From positions 1 to 64,000 of the forward strand of contig CBDICN010000002.1 in the NCBI GenBank assembly GCA_965277355.1: a stretch of 64,000 nt of DNA, in the 5' to 3' direction. This document shows, piece by piece, positions 51,426 through 58,978 of the stretch (its first letter is position 1; every line of letters begins with the position of its first letter). Both the position numbers and the translations under genes were made by a program. Source of the stretch: RH-AL1 sp965277355. Lineage in GTDB: Bacteria > Pseudomonadota > Alphaproteobacteria > Rhizobiales > Beijerinckiaceae. The notes under the pieces are model-generated. The model saw only the letters and a program-made list of their open reading frames with translations. It ran no database searches and had not been told where the DNA came from.

Positions 51426-51604
51426 CCTTCTCCCGCGTGCGGGAGAAGGTGTCGCCGCGAAGCGGTGACGGATGAGGGCGTCGCCGGATGGGACCGGGAG
51501 CGACACGCCCGGCGCCCTCATCCGACCCGACTGCGCAGCCAAGTTTACGCAGGCTGCGTAAACTTGCCTGCGTCGAGCCACCTTCTCCCGCAAGCGGGAG
51601 AAGG
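51426..51604. repeat. Mosaic intergenic element of nested inverted repeats
   Basis: Between ilvI and ilvH lie two copies of a CCTTCTCCCGC...GCGGGAGAAGG hairpin (51426-51449 and 51581-51604). Inside them is a second pair (GGATGAGGGCG near 51470 and CGCCCTCATCC near 51520), and a 25-base palindrome of AAGTTTACGCAG and its complement (51541-51565). Such nested intergenic mosaics are common in rhizobial genomes and may stabilise or attenuate the ilvI-ilvH transcript. Confidence 0.8.
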
Positions 51605-51635
51605 AAAGGTCGAGACCTTCCAGAAAGACACCCCC

Positions 51636-52190
51636 ATGACCACCGCGACCCAGCCTTTGTCCCCATATACCGCGCCGCCGAAGGACCGCGAGACCGTCAC
51701 CCACACGTTGTCGGTGCTCGTCGACAACGAGCCTGGCGTGCTGGCGCGGGTGGTCGGCATGTTCTCCGGCCGGGGCTATAACATCGCCAGTCTCACGGTG
51801 GCCGAGGTGGCCCATGCCGACCACCTCTCGCGCATCACCATCGTCACGTCCGGCACGCTCGACTCGATCGAGCAGGTCACGCTGCAGCTCGATCGCCTGG
51901 TGCCGGTGCATACCGTGACGGACCTGACGCTGCGCGGCGACAGCGTCGAGCGAGAACTGGCGATGATCAAGGTCGCCGGGCGCGGCGAGAACCGCCAGGA
52001 GGCGCTGCGCCTGGCCGAGGCCTTCCGCGGCCGGGTGATCGATGCCTCGATCGACAGCTTCGTCTTCGAGCTGACCGGCGCCGCCTCCAAGATCGACCAT
52101 TTCGTCGACCTGATGCGCCCGATCGGCCTCGTCGAGGTCTCGCGCACCGGCGTCGCCGCGATCACGCGGGGGCCGGGGAAGATGCCGTAG
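51636..52190 (+). CDS. ilvH: Acetolactate synthase small (regulatory) subunit
   Basis: The 184-residue regulatory subunit that binds valine and activates IlvI. The N-terminal ACT domain is clear: HTLSVLVDNEPGVLARVVGM and FSGRGYNIASLTVAEVAH. The C-terminal part has IKVAGRGENRQEALRLAE and FVDLMRPIGLVEVSRTGVAA. It is 220 bases from ilvI, the gap being filled by the inverted-repeat mosaic. Confidence 0.96.
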   Translation: MTTATQPLSPYTAPPKDRETVTHTLSVLVDNEPGVLARVVGMFSGRGYNIASLTVAEVAHADHLSRITIVTSGTLDSIEQVTLQLDRLVPVHTVTDLTLRGDSVERELAMIKVAGRGENRQEALRLAEAFRGRVIDASIDSFVFELTGAASKIDHFVDLMRPIGLVEVSRTGVAAITRGPGKMP

Positions 52191-52256
52191 TCATGGGTCA
52201 CAACGGCCGTCGGCTGATCATTAAACATCCACCGGACTGATCCTAGACTATCCGCC

Positions 52257-52487
52257 ATGGACTGGTCGAAGTGCCCAGAAGTGGAGATCAAACCGGAGGT
52301 GATGTCGGGCACCCCGGTCGTGAAGGGCACTCGCGTGCCCGCCGATGCCATCGTCGAGAACGCGAACGAGGGGTTGTCGCCGGAATTGATCGCGCGCGAG
52401 ATCTACCCCACGGTGTCGGTCGCCAGCATCCGGTGCGTACTCGAGTTTGCAAACGCTCGACCGCATGCCGTCCACTCTGCTCGATGA
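52257..52487 (+). CDS. DUF433 antitoxin-like protein
   Basis: A 76-residue DUF433 protein (VMSGTPVVKGTRVPADAIVE with the family GTP-V-x-GTR-VP motif, then LSPELIAREIYPTVSVASIR). DUF433 proteins have a winged-helix-like fold and usually pair with a PIN-like DUF5615 toxin. The next gene, which overlaps it by 23 bases, is of that type. The C-terminal tail is somewhat short and different from typical members. Confidence 0.82.
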   Translation: MDWSKCPEVEIKPEVMSGTPVVKGTRVPADAIVENANEGLSPELIAREIYPTVSVASIRCVLEFANARPHAVHSAR

Positions 52488-52839
52488 GAGCGTACCACTG
52501 GGCATCGAGCAGGTTCTGACATCCGCCACGATCTCCGTCACGCACGCATCCCGTATCGGGCTGCCGGATGTGGCAGACGCCTTGGTGCCGGCAGCGGCCG
52601 AGGAACAACGGTTCGACATCCTGGTGACCTGCGATCAGAACCTGACGAAGCAGCAGAATATCAACCGCCTCCCATTCGGCGTCCTCGTCGTCCGCACGAA
52701 CAACTGGCCCACCATACGGCGCAACGTCTCGACGATCCTGATCGACCTCGATCGCGTCAGACCGGGAGCCTTCGTCGAGACGCTGAAGGGCGCCCATCTC
52801 ACGCGCTACGGCCGAACGCCGACGCGATCCGATCCGTAA
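52465..52839 (+). CDS. DUF5615 PIN-like toxin-type protein
   Basis: A 124-residue PIN-like protein: N-terminal LLDESVPLGIEQVL (usual motif LLDENLP), THASRIGLPDVADALVPAAA, RFDILVTCDQNLTKQQNI with the second acidic strand, and LPFGVLVVRTNNW. The acidic residues of the fold (Asp/Glu in the first motif, Asp of TCDQN) are kept, so RNase activity is plausible but unproven. It pairs with the DUF433 gene as a type II toxin-antitoxin module placed between ilvH and ilvC. Confidence 0.8.
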   Translation: MPSTLLDESVPLGIEQVLTSATISVTHASRIGLPDVADALVPAAAEEQRFDILVTCDQNLTKQQNINRLPFGVLVVRTNNWPTIRRNVSTILIDLDRVRPGAFVETLKGAHLTRYGRTPTRSDP

Positions 52840-52855
52840 CCTTTCGAGGACGAAC

Positions 52856-53474
52856 ATGGACCTCCGCCTCGCCGGCAAACGCGCGCTCGTCTCGGGCGGA
52901 TCGAAGGGCATCGGGCTCGCCAGCGCGCTCGTTCTCGCCGAGGAGGGCTGCGACGTGGTGCTCGTCGCGAACGACGCGGCGGGCCTCGAGCAGGCCTCCG
53001 CGGCGATCCGCGGTCGCTATAACGTCGTGGTCCAAACCATCGCCGCCGATCTGTCGAAGGCGAGCGAGATCGAGCGCGTCGCCGCCGAGGCCGGCGCGCT
53101 CGACATCCTCGTCAACAACGCCGGCGCGATCCCGCCGGGCGACCTGCTCTCCCTAGACGAGGCGCGGTGGCGTCGTCGTCAACATCATCGGCTCGGCCGG
53201 TGAGCGGTTCGAGCCGAACTACATCGCCGGCAGCAGCGGCAACGCCGCGCTGATGGCCTTCACCCGGTCGATCGGCAAGACGGCGCCGCGCGACGGGATG
53301 CGGGTCGTCGGCATCAATCCCGGTCCGGTTGCGACCGACCGCATCGAGATGCTGCTGCGCGCCCGCGCCGAGCGCGACACGGGGGACGCGGAGCGCTGGC
53401 GCGAGGCCTTCGCCGGCATGGCCGTCGCCTGGGCTTTGTCCACTTCGCGGCTGTTGCGACGGCTCGAACCATGA
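52856..53474 (+). pseudogene. Broken SDR oxidoreductase gene
   Basis: The N-terminal part of a classical short-chain dehydrogenase is intact in one frame (LRLAGKRALVSGGSKGIGLA, LDILVNNAGAIPPGDLLSLD). The downstream part (VVVNIIGSAGERFEPNYIAG, GMRVVGINPGPVATDRIEM) lies in another frame. About 30 residues between them, normally the helix before the active-site strand, are missing. The C-terminus ends in unrelated sequence after FAGM. An internal deletion with frameshift plus 3' loss makes function very unlikely. Confidence 0.85.
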
Positions 53475-53785
53475 CTCCGAAACGGACGCCTCCTGCCGTC
53501 GGCGAACGTCGGAGACGGGCTGGTTGCCGAGCGACGCGGTCTACGAGGGCTGGACCGTCCTCACCGTCGATCACAGCCACGAGCGAGCCGTCCGACAGCT
53601 TCGGCCCGACCTGGATGAGAAAGCACGGCAAGGACAAAGCATCAGGCATCGCAAAAGCGATTCCGGATCAACGTCCGACGCTCTCGCGCTCGGGGCCGAC
53701 GTTCCTTGGCTGCTACCAGCATGAACTTAACCGCGCTCACATACCGTGCTAATGCATGGTTCTCGGCACAGGCGAAACATATGCG
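53475..53785. other. Apparently non-coding stretch
   Basis: About 310 bases after the broken SDR gene. Open frames on both strands have no ribosome site or recognisable motif. It probably contains eroded sequence and the promoter of the secreted-protein gene that follows. Confidence 0.4.
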
Positions 53786-54322
53786 ATGCGCCTTCCTTGT
53801 CTCTTGATCAGTGTGTTCCTGTTCGCCGTTCCGGTGCACGTCTCGGCCGAGGAGCTTAGAGGCGCAGCCAGGCGCGCGTACGAGAAGGCGACAAGCGAGG
53901 GTAGCTTCTCGACCTCATGCAGCGCAGGTTCGTCTGACTTCGTATTCTGGGCCGGAGAGACACCGTCTACCGTAGAGATTCAAGGGAAGCCGCAGGCGAT
54001 TCAATTCGAACAGCACAGGGTCGGCGACTATATCAGCAAGCCATACAACTGCCAGACAAGTGCAGATCTCCTCACGATAACGACGAAGCTGACCCATAGC
54101 ATCAGCAACTCGCAATGTGGCGCCGGGAATAATTTCATCGTCAGGTTTGCAATCTCGGGCGTCGGTTCGTACTCGGACAACTTCCTCGTCGATGGATGCG
54201 GCGGCACCTCCGGGCTTCTCATCAAGGGAAAAGACGTCCTGTTCTGCCGTATGCGAGATGACGACAAGGTCGGACACTGTGCTGAAGCTGCCGATGCTGC
54301 GGGTCCGAGACAGCTACGATAG
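53786..54322 (+). CDS. Secreted hypothetical protein with cysteines
   Basis: A 178-residue protein with a clear signal peptide (MRLPCLLISVFLFAVPVHVSA) and a mature part with eight or so cysteines spaced as if in disulfides (SFSTSCSAGS, PYNCQTSA, SQCGAGNNF, VDGCGGTSG, FCRMRDDD, GHCAEA). I do not recognise a domain. The ATG at 53786 starts the signal peptide; an upstream ATG would add ten unlikely residues. Confidence 0.55.
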   Translation: MRLPCLLISVFLFAVPVHVSAEELRGAARRAYEKATSEGSFSTSCSAGSSDFVFWAGETPSTVEIQGKPQAIQFEQHRVGDYISKPYNCQTSADLLTITTKLTHSISNSQCGAGNNFIVRFAISGVGSYSDNFLVDGCGGTSGLLIKGKDVLFCRMRDDDKVGHCAEAADAAGPRQLR

Positions 54323-54836
54323 ATCAGGCCTTTCCGGAGCGAGCGTGATGCCCTCAGGCGCATCCGCTCAAGGCAGCCGCTTATTCTATGGCGGACCGTC
54401 CGCTTCCGGCCATCTCACACCTTCCGGAGCCGGCGACCTCGGTGTTCGGCGGGACGCTATCGTTGGTTTGACGTCCTCATGCGTAGCGGTATAGTTACCC
54501 AATCGGCGTGAGAGCGTGTTTGGAGCATGCGTCACGCACAAGCTGCGGCTCGCCGGTTTGCCGAGGGCGTGACGCATCGTGACGCAAAACGGGGGTGTGT
54601 GAACGCACGCGCAATTTCGTTCGTCGTGCAGAACGCGCGAAACCCGCTCGATGGAGACGAAGGAGGACATCGTCCGGAGGGGCTCGACGGTTTGGGGGCC
54701 GCCGGATCGGCAAAGGCGGACGAGCGTCGCACAACGGCACCGAGGCCGGCATTTGCCCGCCGCGCTTTACGTGCCGAGGCTCAACCCCTAGAACCCGGCA
54801 TCGCCAGACGGCACAAAAGCAAGGACGATCATCATC
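54323..54836. other. Upstream region of ilvC
   Basis: About 510 bases without a supportable gene. An inverted repeat of TGCGTCACGCA (54528) and GCGTGACGCA (54567), with a further CGTGACGCA at 54578, may be a regulatory site. No leader peptide with branched-chain codons was recognised here. Confidence 0.4.
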
Positions 54837-55856
54837 ATGCGCGTGTATTACGACCGGGACGCGGACCTCAATCTCATCAAGGGCAAGAAGGTCGCCGTCG
54901 TCGGCTACGGCAGCCAGGGCCACGCGCATGCGCTGAACCTGCGGGACTCCGGCGTGAAGGACGTCGTGGTGGCGCTGCGCGAAGGCTCGGCCAGCGCCAA
55001 GAAGGCCGAAGGCGAAGGCGTCAAGGTAACGAGCGTCGCCGAGGTCGCCAAGGACGCCGACATCGTCATGATGCTGACGCCCGACGAGTTGCAGGGCGAC
55101 ATCTACCGCGACCATCTCGCCGCCAACATGAAGAAAGGCGCGGCATTGGCGTTCGCCCACGGCCTCAACATCCACTTCAACCTGATCGAAGCGCGCCCCG
55201 ACCTCGACGTCATCATGATCGCGCCGAAGGGTCCCGGCCACACGGTGCGCTCCGAGTACAAGCGCGGCGGCGGCGTGCCCTGCCTCGTCGCCATCGCGCA
55301 GGACGCCTCCGGCAACGCCCACGACATCGCGCTGTCCTACGCGTCGGCGATCGGCGGCGGCCGCGCGGGCATCATCGAGACGAGCTTCCGCGAGGAGTGC
55401 GAGACCGATCTGTTCGGCGAGCAGGCGGTGCTGTGCGGCGGGTTGGTGGAGCTGATCCGCGCCGGCTTCGAGACGCTGGTGGAAGCCGGCTACGCGCCGG
55501 AGATGGCCTATTTCGAGTGCCTACACGAGGTGAAGCTGATCGTCGACCTCATCTACGAGGGCGGCATCGCCAACATGAACTACTCGATCTCGAACACGGC
55601 GGAGTACGGAGAGTACGTCACCGGCCCGCGCATCGTGACGCCGGAGACCAAGGCCGAGATGAAGCGGGTGCTGACCGACATCCAGAGCGGAAAATTCACC
55701 CGCGATTGGATGCTGGAAAACAAAGTCAATCAGACCTCGTTCAAGGCAACGCGCGCCAAGGCCGCCGCCCACCAGATCGAGGAGGTCGGCGCCAAGCTGC
55801 GCGGCATGATGCCGTGGATCGGGGCGAACAAGCTGGTCGACAAGGAGAGGAACTGA
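54837..55856 (+). CDS. ilvC: Ketol-acid reductoisomerase
   Basis: The 339-residue class I KARI that isomerises and reduces acetolactate and acetohydroxybutyrate with NADPH and Mg2+. It has VAVVGYGSQGHAHALNLRDS, MMLTPDELQGDIYRDHLA, MIAPKGPGHTVRSEYKRGGG, and the metal site ETDLFGEQAVLCGG with LVEAGYAPEMAYFECLHE. It ends MMPWIGANKLVDKERN; a partial copy of that end lies 700 bases downstream. Confidence 0.97.
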   Translation: MRVYYDRDADLNLIKGKKVAVVGYGSQGHAHALNLRDSGVKDVVVALREGSASAKKAEGEGVKVTSVAEVAKDADIVMMLTPDELQGDIYRDHLAANMKKGAALAFAHGLNIHFNLIEARPDLDVIMIAPKGPGHTVRSEYKRGGGVPCLVAIAQDASGNAHDIALSYASAIGGGRAGIIETSFREECETDLFGEQAVLCGGLVELIRAGFETLVEAGYAPEMAYFECLHEVKLIVDLIYEGGIANMNYSISNTAEYGEYVTGPRIVTPETKAEMKRVLTDIQSGKFTRDWMLENKVNQTSFKATRAKAAAHQIEEVGAKLRGMMPWIGANKLVDKERN

Positions 55857-55956
55857 GCAACTCCAAACCTCAACCTATGGGGTTAACGGTTCATCCAAGG
55901 CATCGACTGGCGGCACCAAGCTGATGCGCTGCTCGGCACCGCAGGTTCGGCCGCGG

Positions 55957-56436
55957 TCAACGCCGCCGCAGCACGACAGTGGCGGATGTTGCCAGCGGCT
56001 CCCCGGAGACGAGGGTCACGGCTTGCGACTGGCCGCGAAGCGCGAGGGTGAGGCGGGCGGTCAGACCAGCGCCGTCGACGTTGGCATCGAGCCTGTTGCC
56101 GCGGATGCTGCCCCTGACGGAGCCGGACGCGCCCGTGCTCGCTTCGCTCCAGTTCCCGTCGATGCGATCACCCTGGCGCTCCAGGTTGCTCCGGACCTGA
56201 AGCTTGTAGCTGTCGCTCGCGCAAACGAGTTGCAGTTGCACGTTCGCTTCGCCCCCCGGCGCATAGGCGGCAAGGCAGCGCAGTTGCTCGGGCGCACCAT
56301 TCGAGACCGTCGCCGTCCCGGCGCCCGACCAGGTGCCGCCGAGCCTCTGGAACAGCGATCCGTCCTGTGCCGCCGCCGGCGTGGCCGCGAGCAACGAAAC
56401 CGCGAGCATCAAACCACGTTTGCGCAAGAGTGTCAT
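55957..56436 (-). CDS. Secreted hypothetical protein
   Basis: A 159-residue exported protein with signal peptide (MLAVSLLAATPAAAQ) and a GGAG site 8 bases upstream. The mature part begins SLFQRLGGTWSGAGTATVSN and continues with alternating strands (ANVQLQLVCASDSYKLQVRS, GSVRGSIRGNRLDANV), like a small beta-sandwich or lipocalin-like fold common in rhizobial genomes. The function is unknown. It is convergent with ilvC. Confidence 0.7.
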   Translation of the reverse strand: MTLLRKRGLMLAVSLLAATPAAAQDGSLFQRLGGTWSGAGTATVSNGAPEQLRCLAAYAPGGEANVQLQLVCASDSYKLQVRSNLERQGDRIDGNWSEASTGASGSVRGSIRGNRLDANVDGAGLTARLTLALRGQSQAVTLVSGEPLATSATVVLRRR

Positions 56437-56561
56437 TTGCTAATTCTCCAACATCTTCAGCGGTCTAGGGAGCTACTCAGTCGTTCCCGCGGGCGAATGC
56501 GGACTTGGTTTCCGCAACTCGGCAAGTGCGTTTTGTTTCCATGCCACGGCCGCGGGATCCG

Positions 56562-56616
56562 GGCATGATGCCGTGGATCGGCGCCATCAAGCTGGTCGAC
56601 AAGGCGAGGAACCGAG
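56562..56616 (+). pseudogene. ilvC: Remnant of the ilvC 3' end
   Basis: About 55 bases match the last codons of ilvC (55802-55856) with about five differences: GGCATGATGCCGTGGATCGG, then AAGCTGGTCGACAAGG in the same spacing. The ilvC stop codon is altered here and the frame runs on. Nothing of the rest of ilvC precedes it. The short copy lies at the left edge of the second metal locus. Confidence 0.85.
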
Positions 56617-56667
56617 AGCCGTCAGGCGGGGAATGGCGCTCATGAGAGCGCCATTCTTAAAGATGTC

Positions 56668-56934
56668 CTATTTTGTCACAAGTCTTGCAACGACGACCAT
56701 TAAACCGACGGTAGCAAGGAGATTGAAGGCGCTCGCCGTCACGATCCATCGAACCAGATCCGTCTTCATGCTGGCGACGTCGGTCTTGAGCTCGGGTCTA
56801 AGTTCCCTCACGCCGGCCTTGGTCGCGACCGTGTCTTGGGTACTCTCGGCAAAGGCGGAGGCGAGCGTCTCGGCTTGGTCCGGCGTGAAGCTGGTTCTCA
56901 GTGCCTGGGAAAGCTTCAGCGTGTCGTAGATCAT
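56668..56934 (-). CDS. DUF1640-type coiled-coil membrane protein
   Basis: An 88-residue protein: helical, coiled-coil-like N-terminal part (LRTSFTPDQAETLASAFAES, ELRPELKTDVASMKTDLVRW) and one C-terminal membrane helix (FNLLATVGLMVVVARL). This is the DUF1640/CCDC90-like layout. Such small genes are frequent in rhizobial genomes as accessory copies; the function is unknown. Confidence 0.75.
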   Translation of the reverse strand: MIYDTLKLSQALRTSFTPDQAETLASAFAESTQDTVATKAGVRELRPELKTDVASMKTDLVRWIVTASAFNLLATVGLMVVVARLVTK

Positions 56935-57099
56935 GGTGGCTCATGTTAATTATCCGCGACAAGGGTTGCAAAGAGATGATCGCGCGAACGCTGTTGCTCA
57001 CTACCTTTTCACGCTCAAGCCGATTTCGACGGCGGATGGGCTGATCGAAGTCGCGAGACATTCCATCCGCTTGCGCAAGATTAAGGCGAACCGTTCGTC

Positions 57100-58272
57100 T
57101 TAAGCCTGGTGCGAGGGCGCGTAATCGCGGTCGTGGACCGCCCCGTGACGCTCGCCGTGATCGTGATGCATGTGCGAATGATCCATGGGATGCCGGCCGT
57201 TCAGCCAGAACAGCCATGCCGCCCAGGCACCGAAGGCGAGATTGAGCCAGAACGTGTAGTTCAAGCCGAAGTGGGTGATGTGGGCGCGCACGTTCGGATC
57301 GGGTGCCGGCACGAGCCCGGCCGCGGCGAAGCCGACGTTCACGACGATCCCGGCGATCGCCATCGTCGCGAAGAGGACGACGAACATGTAGGCCGCCATT
57401 CGCCAGCCGAAATAGCGGCGATAGGTGTCGAGCAGCGGCAGCACGATCAGATCGGCGTAGATGAAGCTGAGCACGCCGGCGAAGCTGGCGCCGCCGGCCC
57501 AAAGGATCGCCGCCAAAGGGATGTTGCCGACCGAGCAGACGAAGGTCACGACCGCGATGATCGGGCCGAGCACGGCGTCGATCGGGATCGCCAGCCACGG
57601 CGAGGCGTGCTTGAGAAAGATCGCCTGCCACACCGCGTCCGGCACGAAGGCCGAAATCAGCCCGGCGACGACGAAGCCGATCGCGAGATCCTTCCACAGC
57701 ATCGACCATTCCATCGCGAAGCTTTGCGCGAGATAGATGCGCGTCTTCGGGTTGGTCGCCCGCGCCCACCAGGTGCCGCCCTCGGCCCGCATCGCCGTGT
57801 GTTGATGGCCTTGGCTCGCCTCCTCGTGGGTGCGTGCCTCGTCGATGAGCCGCTTCGGCGCCGTCGACTTGACGATCGCGGTCATGACGACGATCAGCAC
57901 GATGCCGCCGATCCATTGGCCGAGCATGAATTTCCAACCGAGCAGCACGAGAAGGACCAGGCCGAGCTCGAGCACGAGGTTGGTCGAGGCGACCATGAAG
58001 GCGAGAGCGGTGGCGAGCGCCGCGCCCTTCTTGAAGAGCGTGCGCATGATGGCGGCCGACGCGTAGGAGCAGCTCGAGCTCGCGGCGCCGGCCAGCGAAG
58101 CCAGCGCGATCTCCTTGGGACCGTCCTTGCCGAAGGCGCGCCGCATGTCCTCAGAGGAGACCGTGGACTGCAGCAGCGCGGAGATCGAGAAGCCCAGGAC
58201 CAAGCTCCAAGCCGTCTGCCAAGCCATCCCGGCCGTCATCAGCACGGCCTCGCTCAGTTTGTGGGCCAACAT
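57100..58272 (-). CDS. ArsP/DUF318-like permease with His-rich tail
   Basis: A 390-residue permease with about ten helices. It has the family core LVLGFSISALLQSTVSSEDM, AGAASSSCSYASAAIMRTLF (a Cys/Ser-rich reentrant-type segment), AFMVASTNLVLELGLVLLVL, and a matching second half VTFVCSVGNIPLAAILWAGG. The C-terminus is rich in His and Asp (MDHSHMHHDHGERH), as in metal transporters. It is the last gene of the second copper operon and may export a metal or organometal. Confidence 0.82.
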   Translation of the reverse strand: MLAHKLSEAVLMTAGMAWQTAWSLVLGFSISALLQSTVSSEDMRRAFGKDGPKEIALASLAGAASSSCSYASAAIMRTLFKKGAALATALAFMVASTNLVLELGLVLLVLLGWKFMLGQWIGGIVLIVVMTAIVKSTAPKRLIDEARTHEEASQGHQHTAMRAEGGTWWARATNPKTRIYLAQSFAMEWSMLWKDLAIGFVVAGLISAFVPDAVWQAIFLKHASPWLAIPIDAVLGPIIAVVTFVCSVGNIPLAAILWAGGASFAGVLSFIYADLIVLPLLDTYRRYFGWRMAAYMFVVLFATMAIAGIVVNVGFAAAGLVPAPDPNVRAHITHFGLNYTFWLNLAFGAWAAWLFWLNGRHPMDHSHMHHDHGERHGAVHDRDYAPSHQA

Positions 58273-58317
58273 CAGGAAATCTCCGGTAGCAACGGTGAAT
58301 GTCGGCTTGGGGCGCGG

Positions 58318-58920
58318 TCACCTCGGGTTCGCTGGTGCCGGCGCCGCGGGCGGCGTCGGTTCGTCGTCGTCACCATGATGGTGCCCGGCCGCCGCGGCCG
58401 GGGCGTCCGCGACCGGTTCGTCGTTGTCGTCATGATGATGGTCGTGAGCGCCGTGCATGTGCCCGTCGCTTTTCGGCAGGCTGCGCACGCCCAAGCCGAA
58501 GCGATAGACGTTCTCGCCGCCGTACCAGCCGGTCACCGCCAAGGCGCCGGACGCGAGCACGATCGTGAGCAACAGCAGCGGACCGGCGCCGGCCACGCGG
58601 CGCCGATCGATCCAGGCCACCGATGCCGCCGCCAGGAACAACGCCGCGGTGCCGAGCGCCCAGCGCAGATGCACGGTCATGTTGGCGTGCGCGGGGGCAT
58701 CGTGCACGACCGTGTCGTAAGCCTGCCATCCCGTGGCGAGCGCGACCAGGGCGGAGACGACGCCGAGGCCGAGATCCCATCGCGCGACCAGGGTCACCGC
58801 CGCGCCCATCGGCCGGCGCGCCAACGCCGACCCGAGCACGAACAGGAACGATCCGGTCAGCAGCAGCGCGATCGTGAAATGCACCGCCAGCGGATGCCAG
58901 TTCGGAAGGATTTCCGGCAT
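58318..58920 (-). CDS. DUF2231-type membrane protein with His-rich tail
   Basis: A 200-residue protein with four helices in the DUF2231 layout (WHPLAVHFTIALLLTGSFLF, LGLGVVSALVALATGWQAYD, MTVHLRWALGTAALFLAAAS, PLLLLTIVLASGALAVTGWY). It ends in a His/Asp-rich, Pro/Ala-rich tail (HMHGAHDHHHDDND). The conserved His residues in helices 1 and 3 suggest heme or copper binding. It lies between the multicopper oxidase and permease genes. Confidence 0.8.
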   Translation of the reverse strand: MPEILPNWHPLAVHFTIALLLTGSFLFVLGSALARRPMGAAVTLVARWDLGLGVVSALVALATGWQAYDTVVHDAPAHANMTVHLRWALGTAALFLAAASVAWIDRRRVAGAGPLLLLTIVLASGALAVTGWYGGENVYRFGLGVRSLPKSDGHMHGAHDHHHDDNDEPVADAPAAAAGHHHGDDDEPTPPAAPAPANPR

Positions 58921-58978
58921 GTAAACCTCAAGCCTCTCAGTCGAGTTGGATGCACGCGCAGAGCGGTCAAGTCGATCG

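Noticed and set aside
54527..55924. Long plus-strand open frame overlapping ilvC in another frame
   Set aside because: Arg-rich translation without motifs; ilvC in the real frame is unmistakable.
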